Source: Leucocoprinus leucothites (taxonomy: Eukaryota > Basidiomycota > Agaricomycetes > Agaricales > Agaricaceae). From it: a stretch of DNA of 64,000 nt. The stretch spans positions 124,001 through 188,000 of the forward strand of contig JAACJO010000002.1 in assembly GCA_013368445.1 (NCBI GenBank), in the 5' to 3' direction. Each line of letters opens with the position of its first letter. Within the stretch, counting starts at the first letter, position 1. The translations under genes were made by a program, and so were the position numbers. The notes beneath the pieces were generated by a model. The model was given only the letters and a program-made list of their open reading frames with translations, did no database searches and was not told the DNA's origin. Below are positions 33,223 to 43,566 of this stretch, piece after piece.

Positions 33223-34504
33223 ATGAATATCTCAACCAAAACAATAGGCCAGGCTGAGGCCTTGCTTCTTGTTTCACTGACTACAGTCGGCGGGTTTTTC
33301 TTTGGAATAGGCTTTTTACTTTACTGCTTCTGTGCAAAGATGCAGTACGAGGGCCTCACTCGAGTCCGTGACCGGCGGAAGCAGACTATTCTTTTATCTG
33401 TCCACTCCTTTTTTATTGTATTTTTTTCTCTGGTATCTCTGATATCAAATACTGGTCTGGGGGTTTCGGCCTTTACCGACCACCACGAAGATTTTGCTGC
33501 GCCCCTAAGGTACCTTGTTACTGTCGCGAAACATCCAACACTATTTGTGTTGCTCAATGTTATAGCACCTATTGGACTTGAATGTCTGGTAGTAGGCATG
33601 GAGGTACGTCTTGTCAATTCCAGTGATGCGAAATGAACCCGACCCCCTTGGTATACTAGATCTGGCGAGTGTCAGTCATATGGTCGGGGTCACCGTATGG
33701 GATAATTGTCACCACAATACCACTTTTCATGTTTCTTGCAGCATTGGGTATGTGTATCACTGTCTAGTTCAATGTATTTTCTCCTATTTAAAATACACTA
33801 GGCCTAGACATCCCCTGCATATACTGGTCCTTTAACCCATCTATAAGGCCTAACCAGAGGAACATGGTGCTTGAAACTTCAATATTTGCACTCGGAACGG
33901 CCCTGACCATCTATGTTTTTGTGTGTATAATATGGCGCCTGATCTTTATCCGTAGACGCAATGCACGGGAATTGGGTGAGTACCCGTATTGTGCGATCGT
34001 TTCGAGTTAATTTATCGATGGTTGTTAAAAATACTACAGGAACTGTATCTACAAACTGTACCCAATACACGAGCATTACTTCGATGCTTATTGAATCCTA
34101 TGCTCTCATGGCTGCATCAGATCTGTCAAATACAATCGCTACTGCCACAAGCACCATTGAACATCCTGCAATTTTCTTTTTCATCTCCTTCAAGGATCAG
34201 ATTAGGGTATGTCACCAGAAAAAGATGTCCAGCGATATTAAGACTAACCAATGTATAACTTTATTGGGAACTTATCATGCAATAGTTGATTAGCTATCTT
34301 CTCATTATTCATCGGGTGCTATCAGGCCGAGGATGGAGCAGAAAAACAGAGCAGCAGCTGAGTAGCCTGCGTTGGAACTGTTCAAATGCAGGAATCAGCA
34401 ACCCTACATATGAATTCACCGATCAGGCCCGATCCCCCAGCGACCGCACCGTAGCGGTCCCAACACTATCATCGGTGGGCTGTCCAAGTACGATGGAAGT
34501 TTAA
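33223..34504 (+). CDS. 7TM membrane protein, family I, copy C
   Basis: Exons 33223-33603, 33660-33747, 33802-33975, 34040-34206 and 34286-34504; 342 aa. ATG 33223 aligns with copy D; the frame is open further upstream but without family similarity. Marks: ALLLVSLTTVGGFFFGIGFL, the basic loop RVRDRRKQ, IWRVSVIWSGSPYGIIV (88 nt exon 2), LIFIRRRNARELG, QYTSITSMLIESYALMA and LISYLLIIHRVLSGRGW. Exon lengths are identical to copy D in all five exons, so the pair arose with its introns in place. The tail (about 50 residues) is Ser/Thr/Pro-rich, a possible phosphorylation target. Function unknown; receptor or transporter-like topology. It lies in unit I of the decaying tandem array, with a family II gene on the opposite strand. 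Confidence 0.9.
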
Positions 34505-35794
34505 CCATGGCTAGCGGAATATTCACCACTCATATTGTAATTTATATCAAATAATGAGCGACCTGGATGATGTACTTGTCCCATCCTATACCTTTACACT
34601 AGTGTTTTTCTAAGGAATAGACTAGGTTTCTTCTCAGAAATGTGACAGGCAATTCACAGTTAAGTGCTTGCTCGGTCCTTAGAGGACTAGGAATTAGAGA
34701 TCTTTGACGTATCTCCCAGCCTGAACGAATGATGCTGAACAAAATTGTGAGTCAATTGTATAAGTTGGTGCTCGTATCTGGCCTTGGGAATTCAAAAGAG
34801 CCCTCAAATGCCTTCATCGTTTCAGTCTCTTCGAGACATCCTCACCTAAGTACGAGGAAGAATACAAAAGTGATCGTAAATATAAGGTACTCAAGGAAAG
34901 CCAAAGATACCATCTGGTCATGGCTGGAGAAACATGAGTAGGATGGGGATTAAGGTTTCGACGATCGTCTCGTCCAACTATTATTGTGGTGTACAGAAAC
35001 TTGGATGTCGCAGGGTTCGGAATGCAGCGTTGACCACTCTTCCCATGTTCATGTCCATCTTGCTGTGATATTGGGGATAAAATCGTTCAGAGGATGTATC
35101 ACGGGCAAAGCTAAATTAAGCGGTAGGAGAGCGAAAAGATGTTCAATTTTTATGACTGATTTATGGCTGATATGACCTCCTCGATTCGCCATCTCAGTAT
35201 TTTGCTCGCCGCAGAAGGCAGGAATACCAGTTGTTGCGTAAGAGGGCTGGAGGGCTCCAGAGCACGAGCAGAGTAAGCCTGGGTGAACCGCTAACAAAAG
35301 CTGAGCGAATTCAAGAAAGGGTAGCGTGAAGGTCATACCTTACCTCGTAATAGCAATGTTCACACGTGCAATGCGCTCGAGTGAAAGGTGTGTGAAGTTT
35401 GCGAAGGGGATTAGAGGAGGATGGGCCTCAGGGCCGATTGATGAGGTGTAGAGAATCGTGTCGTTCGGGCTTCGTTCCTGTGTTCCGTAGTGAGGTACAG
35501 AGGCAATTGCGACTTCGGAGTAGCAACCTGTTGATACACAAGAAGCCCGGGATGACATATCATGAGCAAACACCATCTGTTCATGCTTATAATGCGCATT
35601 CTGGTCTTATTTCTGCGAAAAATAGCTCAGCCATCGCAGACGCTGAGAATATTGCTCCTTGAGAGAAACCTGTCGAAGGTCACATGGTACAGGTGTGTTA
35701 AACCAGGGGAAGTTCTGTGTAGCAAGGAGAGCCAGCGTATGTACATTGTAGAACGACCAAGCCGAAAGATCCGAAGGTGCCGAGTGTCACCCGT
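34505..35794. other. Array unit I tail, no gene seen
   Basis: Similar to 39592-40860 in unit II (for example atgatgctgaacaaaattgt near 34729 against atgatgaagagtttgctcag near 39879, and the stretch around 35345 against that around 40240). Reading frames are not conserved between the copies, so I read it as non-coding. Confidence 0.5.
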
Positions 35795-36000
35795 ATCAGT
35801 CAATCTTTCCAAAACGAATCGCCATGATCTCCGAGCCAATATGATTCATGATCACGACAGCAAAGAACACCTGATAGGCAACGCTCAAATTCCTCGAGTC
35901 TATCCTACTCAATGTCCGTTGCAATGCTGAGGATGGGAACGGTGGTCAGAAGCCAGCTGTCTAGGAAGGCTTTGAGATTGAACGTGCTTTGTGCAGAGTG
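35795..36000 (-). pseudogene. Family II 7TM remnant (helix 4-5 part), array copy II
   Basis: The bases match 29461-29665 of family II copy 4 (tttccaaaacgaat near 35809, cctgataggcaa near 35870, ttgagattgaacgtgctttg near 35973). Coding on the minus strand gives STFNLKAFLDSWLLTTVPIL, compare STFNLKAFLDGWLLTTVLIL. Both the second exon and the N-terminal part are missing: directly after the match the sequence jumps to the counterpart of 30372, a deletion of about 700 bases relative to copy 4. Stops and frameshifts follow. Confidence 0.85.
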
Positions 36001-38307
36001 ACCACATATTAATGAAGAGAGCGAGCAGCGGAGCACCAGAGTTTCGTGGATTGATTTACTAGCAGATAGAGTACGAATGAGAATCAGACTTCCGGTTGAG
36101 CAGGACACAGTTCTTATTTAGCACGTGCTTGCACAAGTTTAGGCACGTGAATGTAATTGGATTCGATCACATCAAATTCGTTCCACTGCGTCGTCTCTTT
36201 GTCATCTCTCGAGGAAGGAACTGCCTGGTGAATATTCATTCCACCCGTCAGACAACGAACGGAGCGTGCCATGCTAGAGGGCAGAACTCGAGCAGCATCC
36301 ATGCTCTTCCCACATCGACCGCTTTTCTCGTGTTCATATCGCATACCCGAGTGTGTACGATGACATACCATTGCGCCTTGCCTCATTCCGGAATCCACCC
36401 TCAGCCAACAAACGGAGTCGACCAGGGAGTGCTACATTCAAACGTTTGTGGTTCTTCCTCTCGGGCCTGTGCCCATCATCGCGACCTCGAGGAATTAGGA
36501 TGCTCAAGCATCTCCTGTCCCCGCCTTTTCGTTTCCACCAGTGTTGACACTATCATCTGCCCGTCCCACCGAATGCTCTTCGACTCTTAATCGAATTGTC
36601 CGCACCTTGTGTGCATCGCTACACCTTACAGGCGCGTTGCACCTAAATAATTACATCACTATGACGGTTCACGACACGGGAACTCATAGAGTATTCATGC
36701 ACTCCTGTGCCCGTTTTCCCGTCCTCCTATCACGACCTCGGCGTATCGTTGCATATGGCACGAAGCAAGTGAGGTGGTCGCACCTAGGTGTCTTGCCGCA
36801 TCCTCAGGCCTCAGGTCATGCTGATCATCTATTGTATCACGATCCCGTTCTGCCAGATACTCTTCAACGCCAACCTCCTGTCTTTCCAATGCACATACGA
36901 TATTGATCGTGACTGGCGTGGCAGAGAAATATACTTATGAATTGGACCTATCCCATGGCACTGACGGCCCTAGGATCAAGGACGGAATACGAGGGACAGA
37001 GAAGTTCCGTTCATGCTATGGATTCAGCCCGTTGATATGGTTAGTCTAAACCGAAAAGGACGATTGTCCTTACTCATCATGTCTATCTCTCAGATGCGGC
37101 ACCCATCCCAATTCTATGACGACGGCATACTGGATACGTTTCGCCAACGCGGTCTATCTGGCAGACAACGGACAGTTTTCTTGGGTGGTGCCAAACCCCA
37201 CGCTCCCCGCAAATCACAATTTTGTCGGCCAAATTCTTTCATCACAAAAATCTTTCGTGGACTGCATTGTACCTGAGTCTCTTCGTAACTCCCGATGTTG
37301 TACCCATTTTCTGATTATCCAGCCACTATTTGTATTTACCAGTGGCCGAGTATTAAAAGTGCCGGGGACTGTTGGACGATAGAAGAGATCAGAGGTCTCG
37401 GCAAGCTATGGTATGGGAATAGTGGAGGTACCACAAAATTACACTTGCTTTGACTCCAACCTTCCATGATCTCACGTAAGAGTAGGATTGCCTTCCGGGG
37501 TGCCATTACTTGGTGAATACATCAATTCACGAGGGCTCCGTGATAGATAACAGTGTATTCTGGTATGCTCTTTGATGTTCTCCCCTCCATTATTGGTCCT
37601 GACACAGGTATTGAAGGCCGTAAGGGAAGCAGAAATCCTGCAAACATCGGAGCGCTGACCATCTTATCGGCAGTTCATCGTATAATCAAAGACGATACCT
37701 GTGCATGCTATCAGAATGGGGGAGCATTCACACAAGCGCTTCGTAGAATTTTTCAAAACCTGTGGCCTTGTGGAGCATTTTGCGATGTGACAAGAATATC
37801 CCATCTTAGGGGTGTTCTCGTAGCGGTAATGGTTATGGCCCTTGAGATAAGCACTCAATATACAGCTTCCCGATGCTAGGTTAAGCTATTGTCCCCCTTT
37901 AGTCTTGATTTGCGGACACGGAAGGAATAAGCTGAGACAAAACCCGTGGACTGTCATCTGGGTTTATGGTATTTGGTGGTATCCAATAGTCATTTTTGTG
38001 ACTTAAAGCTTTCGCTCCAAGTATCCCACAGAAGCACTCCAATAACTGATCCGTGGGGCCACACATGATGGTTTGTATTGCCACACCAATGCGAGGTCAT
38101 CAAAGAAGCTGGTGATAGAACTGCATCAATCATGATTGTGAAATCCAGTAATCACAACAGCGATACCCCAACGCGATGCTGGGAAATTCCTGCTCGAGTC
38201 CCGTTTGGCCCAACCTCTGAGTCGACAGCGAGCTCTACATAAGCCCGTTCTCCCAGCAAAGTAAGCCTCATTCCATTATTCCTTTCCCTTCTTTCCTAAA
38301 CTCAGTG
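36001..38307. other. Array unit II non-coding block
   Basis: Counterpart of 30370-33220. A plus-strand frame at 36541-36906 (121 aa) and others are not preserved in unit I. Nothing coding is supported. The last 60 bases before gene D (agcaaagtaagcctcattcc) match the leader of gene C. Confidence 0.5.
36122..36149. promoter_or_regulatory. Paired CACGTG boxes, array copy II
   Basis: CACGTG at 36122-36127 and 36144-36149, again 22 bases apart, with the intervening gcacaagttt matching gtacaagttt of copy I. The neighbouring 7TM gene is a remnant here, so the element has outlived its gene or serves something else. Confidence 0.5.
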
Positions 38308-39591
38308 ATGACAATCTCAATCAAAGCAATAGGCCGGGCTGAAGCCTTGCTTCTTGTTTCCTGCACCACGATTGGAGGATTTCTCTTCGGCATAGGCCTT
38401 TTACTTTACTGCTTCTGTGCAAAGTTGCAGTACAAGGATTTCACTCAAGGCCGTGATCGGCGGAAGCAAGCCATTGTTTTATCTGTTTATTCATTTTTTA
38501 TTGTGGTTTTTTCTTTGGTGTCCCTCATATCAAACACTGGTATGATGGTTTCAGCTTTCGTTGACCACCACCAAGATTTTGCTGCGCCATTAAGGTACAT
38601 TGCTGGTTCCGGGGAACACCCAACAGTCTTTGGGGTCTTCAATCTTATAGGTCCACTTGGACTTGAATGTCTAGCAGTAGGCATGGAGGTATGCTTTCTG
38701 TCAAATATGATAATACACCAGGCTGAAGTTGACCGTCCTGTTGTACTAGATTTGGTGTGTTTCAGTCATATGGTCAGAGTCGCATTATGGGATAATTGTC
38801 ATCATAATACCGCTTTTCATGTTTCTTGCAGAATTGGGTACGTGCATTACTGCTTAGTTCAATGTATTTTCTCCTATTTAAAATACACTAGACCTAGACA
38901 TGCACTCCATGTACTGGTATTTTAACCCATCTATAAGACCTGTCAAGAAGAACCTTGTTCTCGAAACTTCAATGGATGCACTTGGAGTGTCTTTGACTAT
39001 TTATGTTTCCTTGTTTGTAATTGGACGCCTGATCTTTGTCCATAGGCGCTATGTGCGAGAACTGGGTGAGTATTTGACTTGTGTGATGGTTTCAAGTCTA
39101 CTTACTAATTGATGTAATAACAATACAGGAACTGTATCTATGAGCTATACCCGATACACCAGCATCACGTCAATGCTTATTGAATCTTATACTCTCCAGG
39201 CCACATCAGAGCTTGCAGTTACAATTGCTACTGCCACAAACACCCTTGAACATCCTGCAGTGTACTTTTTCATTTCCTTCAAGGATCAGATCAGGGTATG
39301 TTACCAGAGAAGGATGTCCCTAGATATTAAGACTGACCGATGCATAACTTGTTGGGTTTTACCCTACAATAGTTGATCAGTTACCTGCTTGTCATTCATC
39401 GAGTATTGTTGGGTTGTGGATGGAGCAGAAAGACAGAGCAGCAGCTGAGAAGCATGCATTGGAGCCGCTCATATCCAGAAGAAAGGAAACCCACGGATGA
39501 AACCGCCAATCAGGTCCAGTACCCAAACAATTGCACTGTAATGGCTAAAGTACCATCAACGGTGGGTAGTTCGATTACAATAGAAGTCTAA
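38308..39591 (+). CDS. 7TM membrane protein, family I, copy D
   Basis: Exons 38308-38688, 38750-38837, 38892-39065, 39129-39295 and 39373-39591; 342 aa, the same exon lengths as copy C. It starts MTISIKAIGRAEALLLVSCT. Seven helices as in copy A; marks include GRDRRKQAIVLSVYSFFIVV, IWCVSVIWSESHYGIIV, LIFVHRRYVRELG, RYTSITSMLIESYTLQA and LISYLLVIHRVLLGCGW. Relative to copy C the Arg of the IWR motif is Cys, and the tail after the last helix differs most. No stop or frameshift is seen, so it is read as functional although its family II neighbour in unit II is a remnant. Function unknown; likely in the plasma or an internal membrane. Confidence 0.9.
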
Positions 39592-40865
39592 CCTGTTGGT
39601 GGAAGAATTTATACGATGTAATGAGTCTTGCCAAGTTAATCTTATGCATTAACAAAAAACTGTAGCCACATAGTTGCCCTATGCCCTTTATAACAGAAGT
39701 ACTAAGAACTGGTCAACGAAATCAATTTGATCGGATTTCATTTCCCCGGCCGTCCCTACACACTAATCAAGATTGTACCCTTCTGTGAAATACCAACCAA
39801 CCATATCCTACTGTATAGTCTCACACTAGTAGCTTTCTAGGAACTAACAATGTTTCTTCTCCTCAAAGATGGCGGTTATGATGAAGAGTTTGCTCAGGTC
39901 CTGGAGAGAAGGGAGTGGAGAGCATCAACGAAAACAGCCTGAACCAGCAGTGCTGGGCGAAATTAGGAATGAATTGAACTGAATTGATGCTTGTAACTGA
40001 CCTGGGAATTTGATATCATGCTTGCAGCCTCAAACGTCTTCATCATTTTAATTTGCCCTTGACATGCTCACTTAATCGTGACGAAGAATCCAAACCAAAT
40101 ATTACGACCTTGGGCATTCAAGGAAACCCAGACATTTTACCTGGCCATTGTTGGACCGATATGAGTGGGTGAATTGAAGTTCCGATTGCTGTCTTCTAGC
40201 CACAAACAAAGGGAATCTAGGACAAAGATCGTACCTTATCTCACAATAGCAGTATGGTACACTCGTGCAATGTGCTCAAGTGAAGGGGACACCAAGTTTT
40301 CCTGATTCGAAGAGGAGGTGAAGGGGTGGTTTTGCGAGGCTGATTAGTGAGGCACAAGGAATTGCATTGGTTTTCTGGACTATCCTGATTTCGCGTTCCA
40401 TGTCCTTGGAATATAGTATGAATAAGTAATTTTAGCAAAGGCCATTGCAACATTAGAGCAGCAACCTGTTGATGTATGAGGAGCCTTGAATAATGTACTA
40501 AAGCAGAGAGAAAGCATGTGAATGGAAGAATGTAAATCGTATAGTCGCACCTGTGGTGATCAGGCAGCACAATGTATGAATTATTAATCGGCAGCAAACA
40601 GCATCCATTCGTGCCAGCAGAGAGCATTTGAGCCACATTTCTGTGGGGGATCTGAAGTAAAATTTTCCGATAGGCCAGAATCACGAGGCCAGAATCATTC
40701 CCCTCAAGAGCTATCTGCTAAAATCCCATGGCACAAATGCATGAAGTGGTGGAAAGTCCTATGTAGCCAGGAGGGTTAGCGCAGAACAACTAAGCCGAAG
40801 CTGAAACTGCCCAAAGAACTGTTGCAAGAAGGTTCCATTCAAACGTGCAATAGCTCAGCAACAAA
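39592..40865. other. Array unit II tail, no gene seen
   Basis: Counterpart of 34505-35795. The 147-codon minus-strand frame 40684-40241 starts MILAYRKILLQIPHRNVAQM but is not open in unit I, so it is not called a gene. Confidence 0.5.
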
Positions 40866-41165
40866 GGTCATCTCTGGCAGAAAGCCCCTACCAGAAAATC
40901 GCCAGCCGAGCCATATACACATGCAATAAATACAGTATTAAGGAGGTTATTTACGATGAAGACAGGGGTATGGAGTAAAAGTAAGGTGAGGAAGGGTTTG
41001 CTGACTCGGGGTGTGTGTCTGGGAGGCAGATCTGTCGTTTTAAGCACACTCTCGATAGCACAAATGAATCGAGACAGCGTGAAGATGGGGGACAATGATG
41101 TCAAGAGCAAATATCATAGTATAGATTGCCGGGGAGGCTGATAGAACGGAAAGCATCTAATGGGG
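40866..41165 (-). pseudogene. Family II 7TM remnant (helix 1-3 part), array copy III
   Basis: Matches 29741-30030 of family II copy 4 (gagccatatacacatgcaat against gagccatacacgtacgccac; atttacgatgaagacagg against gtacacgatgaagacaaa). The minus-strand frame gives FIVNNLLNTVFIACVYGSAG, compare FIVYNVLYAVFVAYVYGSAN. The second exon, helices 4-7 and the signal peptide are missing or scrambled. It covers a different part of the gene than the remnant at 35.8 kb, so the two were cut independently. Confidence 0.85.
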
Positions 41166-41284
41166 AAAGAATGCCAGAATTTTGCGGGAATGATTAACTA
41201 ACAGATTGGTAGCGCAGACAAAGGAAGTCTGAGGGTCTCGATTAACCTCGCTTCACTGGGCCAGGATATTTGTGTTTATTGTGG

Positions 41285-41312
41285 CACGTGCTTCCAACAG
41301 GCTGGACATGTG
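41285..41312. promoter_or_regulatory. Paired CACGTG/CATGTG boxes, array copy III
   Basis: CACGTG at 41285-41290 and CATGTG at 41307-41312, starts 22 bases apart. One base of the second box has changed. It lies upstream of the family II remnant at 40866, as in the other copies, and is followed by the shared ttcgcctgtttattcag stretch near 41418. Confidence 0.45.
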
Positions 41313-41634
41313 TATGTAAATCTAGCAGGTGCCAAGCTATTTGCAGCTGACCAGGTTCTGACTTGCCTATAGTAGATAACCCCAACACACAACTGAGAAA
41401 TCGAGTTTTAAAGTTCTCTTCGCCTGTTTATTCAGCCCTTTTTGCTTTCGTGTTCATCGAGTAGTAAGTGTTACTCACTTCCAATGCCATTGGAGATTAT
41501 GGTCAAAATCATATTGAATGTATCCTACAAGTTTTTGTGGGAGTTTAAATGAGGACGATCTGAGAACCGGAAGGGGGGTCAACCATAGTAGTTGCTTGGG
41601 GCAGTCCAGAGAGTGAAGCAGAACTTCCCCAGTA

Positions 41635-41661
41635 CGGTGGTGGTGGTGGTGGTGGTGGTGT
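41635..41661 (+). repeat. TGG trinucleotide microsatellite
   Basis: About eight GGT/TGG units in a row just left of the SINE-like element at 41731. Not in a supported gene. Confidence 0.8.
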
Positions 41662-41730
41662 AATCTATTAATAATGTTGGGCATCAAAAGTTCTCGTGCC
41701 GCACCTATGTCGAATAGCGGGGACTTCATC

Positions 41731-41985
41731 AAGCCAGATTAATCCTCCAATGACAAGAGTCTTCCCGTTGGATTAGTATTAATCCAGATTCAAGCTGGAT
41801 TTCAGCTGGATTAACCTACAATGAGGGCAAAGTGAGAGAGATGATGAAATTAATCAAGATTGCTAATGCAAAATAAGCGCATCAAGTAAGGTTCGAACAC
41901 CTGACTTCAGAAGGAAGACCTCTTAGTTAGGTATGTAAAGAATGAAAGACCACTACACTATAAAGCCATGATATAGCTTGTAAGG
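41731..41985 (-). mobile_element. tRNA-derived SINE-like element, left copy
   Basis: On the minus strand a tRNA-type internal promoter is seen: A box tagtgtagtggtc (41960-41948) and B box gtgttcgaacc (41900-41890). No acceptor stem pairs, so it is tRNA-like rather than a tRNA. The body continues with gcgcttatttt and ends in a tail, aatctggattaatactaatc, then gaagactcttgtcattgg, then ggattaatctggctt, ending at 41731. The last 45-50 bases are shared with the element at 43215-43456, which runs the other way. RNA polymerase III transcription and LINE-driven copying are known for such elements; I saw no clear target-site duplication. Confidence 0.65.
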
Positions 41986-43214
41986 TTTTTGCAATATATA
42001 GTACTATTGACACCATGAAATGGGGACTTAGAAACATTCGCGAAGTCCTCATTCACTTGACAGCACTTAGTCACTCAAGTTACCCCAATAAAAAATCCAC
42101 CAGAAAATCTTGAAAAATTCTATGTCTTTGTAGTGAAGAGATGATGAAGTGAGTTCATCCGAAATTGAATGCGAGCATGACAATGTCTGTCTGTCGCTGG
42201 CTAGTGACCCAAATGTAAACCAGAGTAGTTAGAATTTTGAGTGGAAAATAAATTGGAACGAAGACTCAGCACAAATGCGACGATGCGAATTGTTGCTGAG
42301 GAGTGAGATCGAGTGGTAGAGTGTGTTTTTGAGCTGCAGGGTCGGTCTTGAGCTCCTAAGTTCAGACAAGAATAAGATAGAAAGTAGGGGTAGATTTCAC
42401 TAAGGAATATTCATAGATACATGATAGTATTTATACGAACCGCCTTGTAGTACCTACAAATGTTAGAGACAATAGAGACAAGTAGAGACGAGTGTTTATG
42501 GCGATGATTTTCCGATATTTTAAGGTCATAAGGATATATCTGAGAAATATTAGTGGTGGAAAAAGGGAGTGGAGAGATAATACATGTGGTCGCCTGGATC
42601 TACATTATTAGATGAAGCGATGAGACAAGGTAAGAAAGAGCAGAGTGGGGCGCGTATGACGATTTTATGGAGATTTTTCGAGCAAGGTACGAAGGGAAAG
42701 AAAATGATTGGATAAAGCAAAATGAAAAAGAGTGGACTTCTGTCAGTTGAATGACAAGTCCTAACTTGGCGGTGTTGAAGCCATCAAAACCGAGTAGAAA
42801 GAGTGGGTTAGAAGCTGTAAAGGGAAATGATAACGGGGAAATGAGGGATGAAATTTGAAATTTAAGAAATGAGGGGAAAATGAGAGAGAGATTGTGGGTG
42901 CAAGCGGTGGTTATTCTTGATTAGATGTGATGGGTCGGCTTGATGTGCATAGGCGGCGGCCGTTCTTGATGATTGCGAGGTTGTTGAGATAGTGTAGTGG
43001 CAGTGATGAATGGGGAAACAGTAGTAGTAGAGGGATGGTGGCTGATGGCAGTGATCTGACATCAGTGGGTGTCTGATCTCTACAGTAGACTCTGTTTAGA
43101 TATGAATTTGTACTCTTTTATAACACATAATTTGATTCTAGACACTCATGAGATGGTTGGAAGGTATATTTTGCTAGGCTAAAGTCAATACATATAGTAT
43201 TTAAAACATTGAGA
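41986..43214. other. AT-rich region between two SINE-like elements
   Basis: No gene recognised. The minus-strand 66-codon frame near 43062-42862 is His/Ser/Tyr-rich low complexity. The stretch is more AT-rich and has more poly-A and poly-G/A runs than its flanks. It could be an older insertion or the interior of a composite element bounded by the two inverted tails. Confidence 0.4.
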
Positions 43215-43456
43215 TATTAAGCTAATTTGGTGCAGTGGCTTAAGTCATAGCCATTTCATTATCACATGTTGCTCTCATCTGGTCTCAGGTTCAAACCCTG
43301 CCCCTCGACGTTTTAGGGCGCTTATTTGGACCCTTGATCTTGCCCAAAACAAGCCAAATTGTCATGTGATCAGCATCTGGATTGAAGCCAGATCAAATCT
43401 GGATTTAAAGTAATCCACCAGGAAGACTCTTCTCATTGGCGGATTAATCTGGCTTA
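43215..43456 (+). mobile_element. tRNA-derived SINE-like element, right copy
   Basis: A box tggtgcagtgg (43228-43238) and B box ggttcaaaccc (43288-43298) with tRNA-like spacing of about 50 bases between them, followed by gcgcttatttgg, a variable body and the tail gaagactcttctcattggcg then gattaatctggctt, ending at 43455. The tail matches that of the left copy; the heads differ, as if from two tRNA types or old divergence. It ends about 110 bases upstream of the NACHT gene start, so it may touch that promoter. Confidence 0.65.
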
Positions 43457-43566
43457 ATGCAGTCAATGCGAATAGATGCCTGGTGTGCCTATTTACCCTC
43501 GACGTGCCGTCGAGACTTGGTTTCTTCATCACCCAGTCACATTCACGACATCGAACCGTCCGGGGA

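Larger units (their letters stand above)
29450..35795. repeat. Decaying tandem array, unit I
   Basis: Unit I comprises the family II gene, the paired CACGTG element, about 2.5 kb of non-coding DNA, family I gene C and a 1.2 kb tail. It is matched in order by 35796-40865: for example 30372 onward (gtgaccacatatcgatgagg) against 35998 onward (gtgaccacatattaatgaag), 30850-30900 against 36220-36265 (ttccacccgtcaaacaacaa against ttccacccgtcagacaacga), gene C against gene D, and 35340-35390 against 40233-40290. A third start is seen at 40866. Confidence 0.8.
35796..40865. repeat. Decaying tandem array, unit II
   Basis: Second unit of the array, about 5 kb: family II remnant, paired CACGTG, non-coding block, intact family I gene D and tail. 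It is shorter than unit I, mainly through the deletion in the family II gene and loss of about 500 bases between the CACGTG element and gene D. The family I gene survived while the family II gene died, which suggests different selection on the two. Confidence 0.8.

Noticed and set aside
41635..41661. Short repeat considered as CRISPR-like or telomeric
   Set aside because: It is a simple TGG microsatellite without spacers, in a fungal nuclear sequence.
41886..41970. Possible tRNA gene (and the same at 43221-43305)
   Set aside because: A and B boxes are present but the acceptor and anticodon stems do not pair and a shared tail follows, so SINE-like elements fit better.
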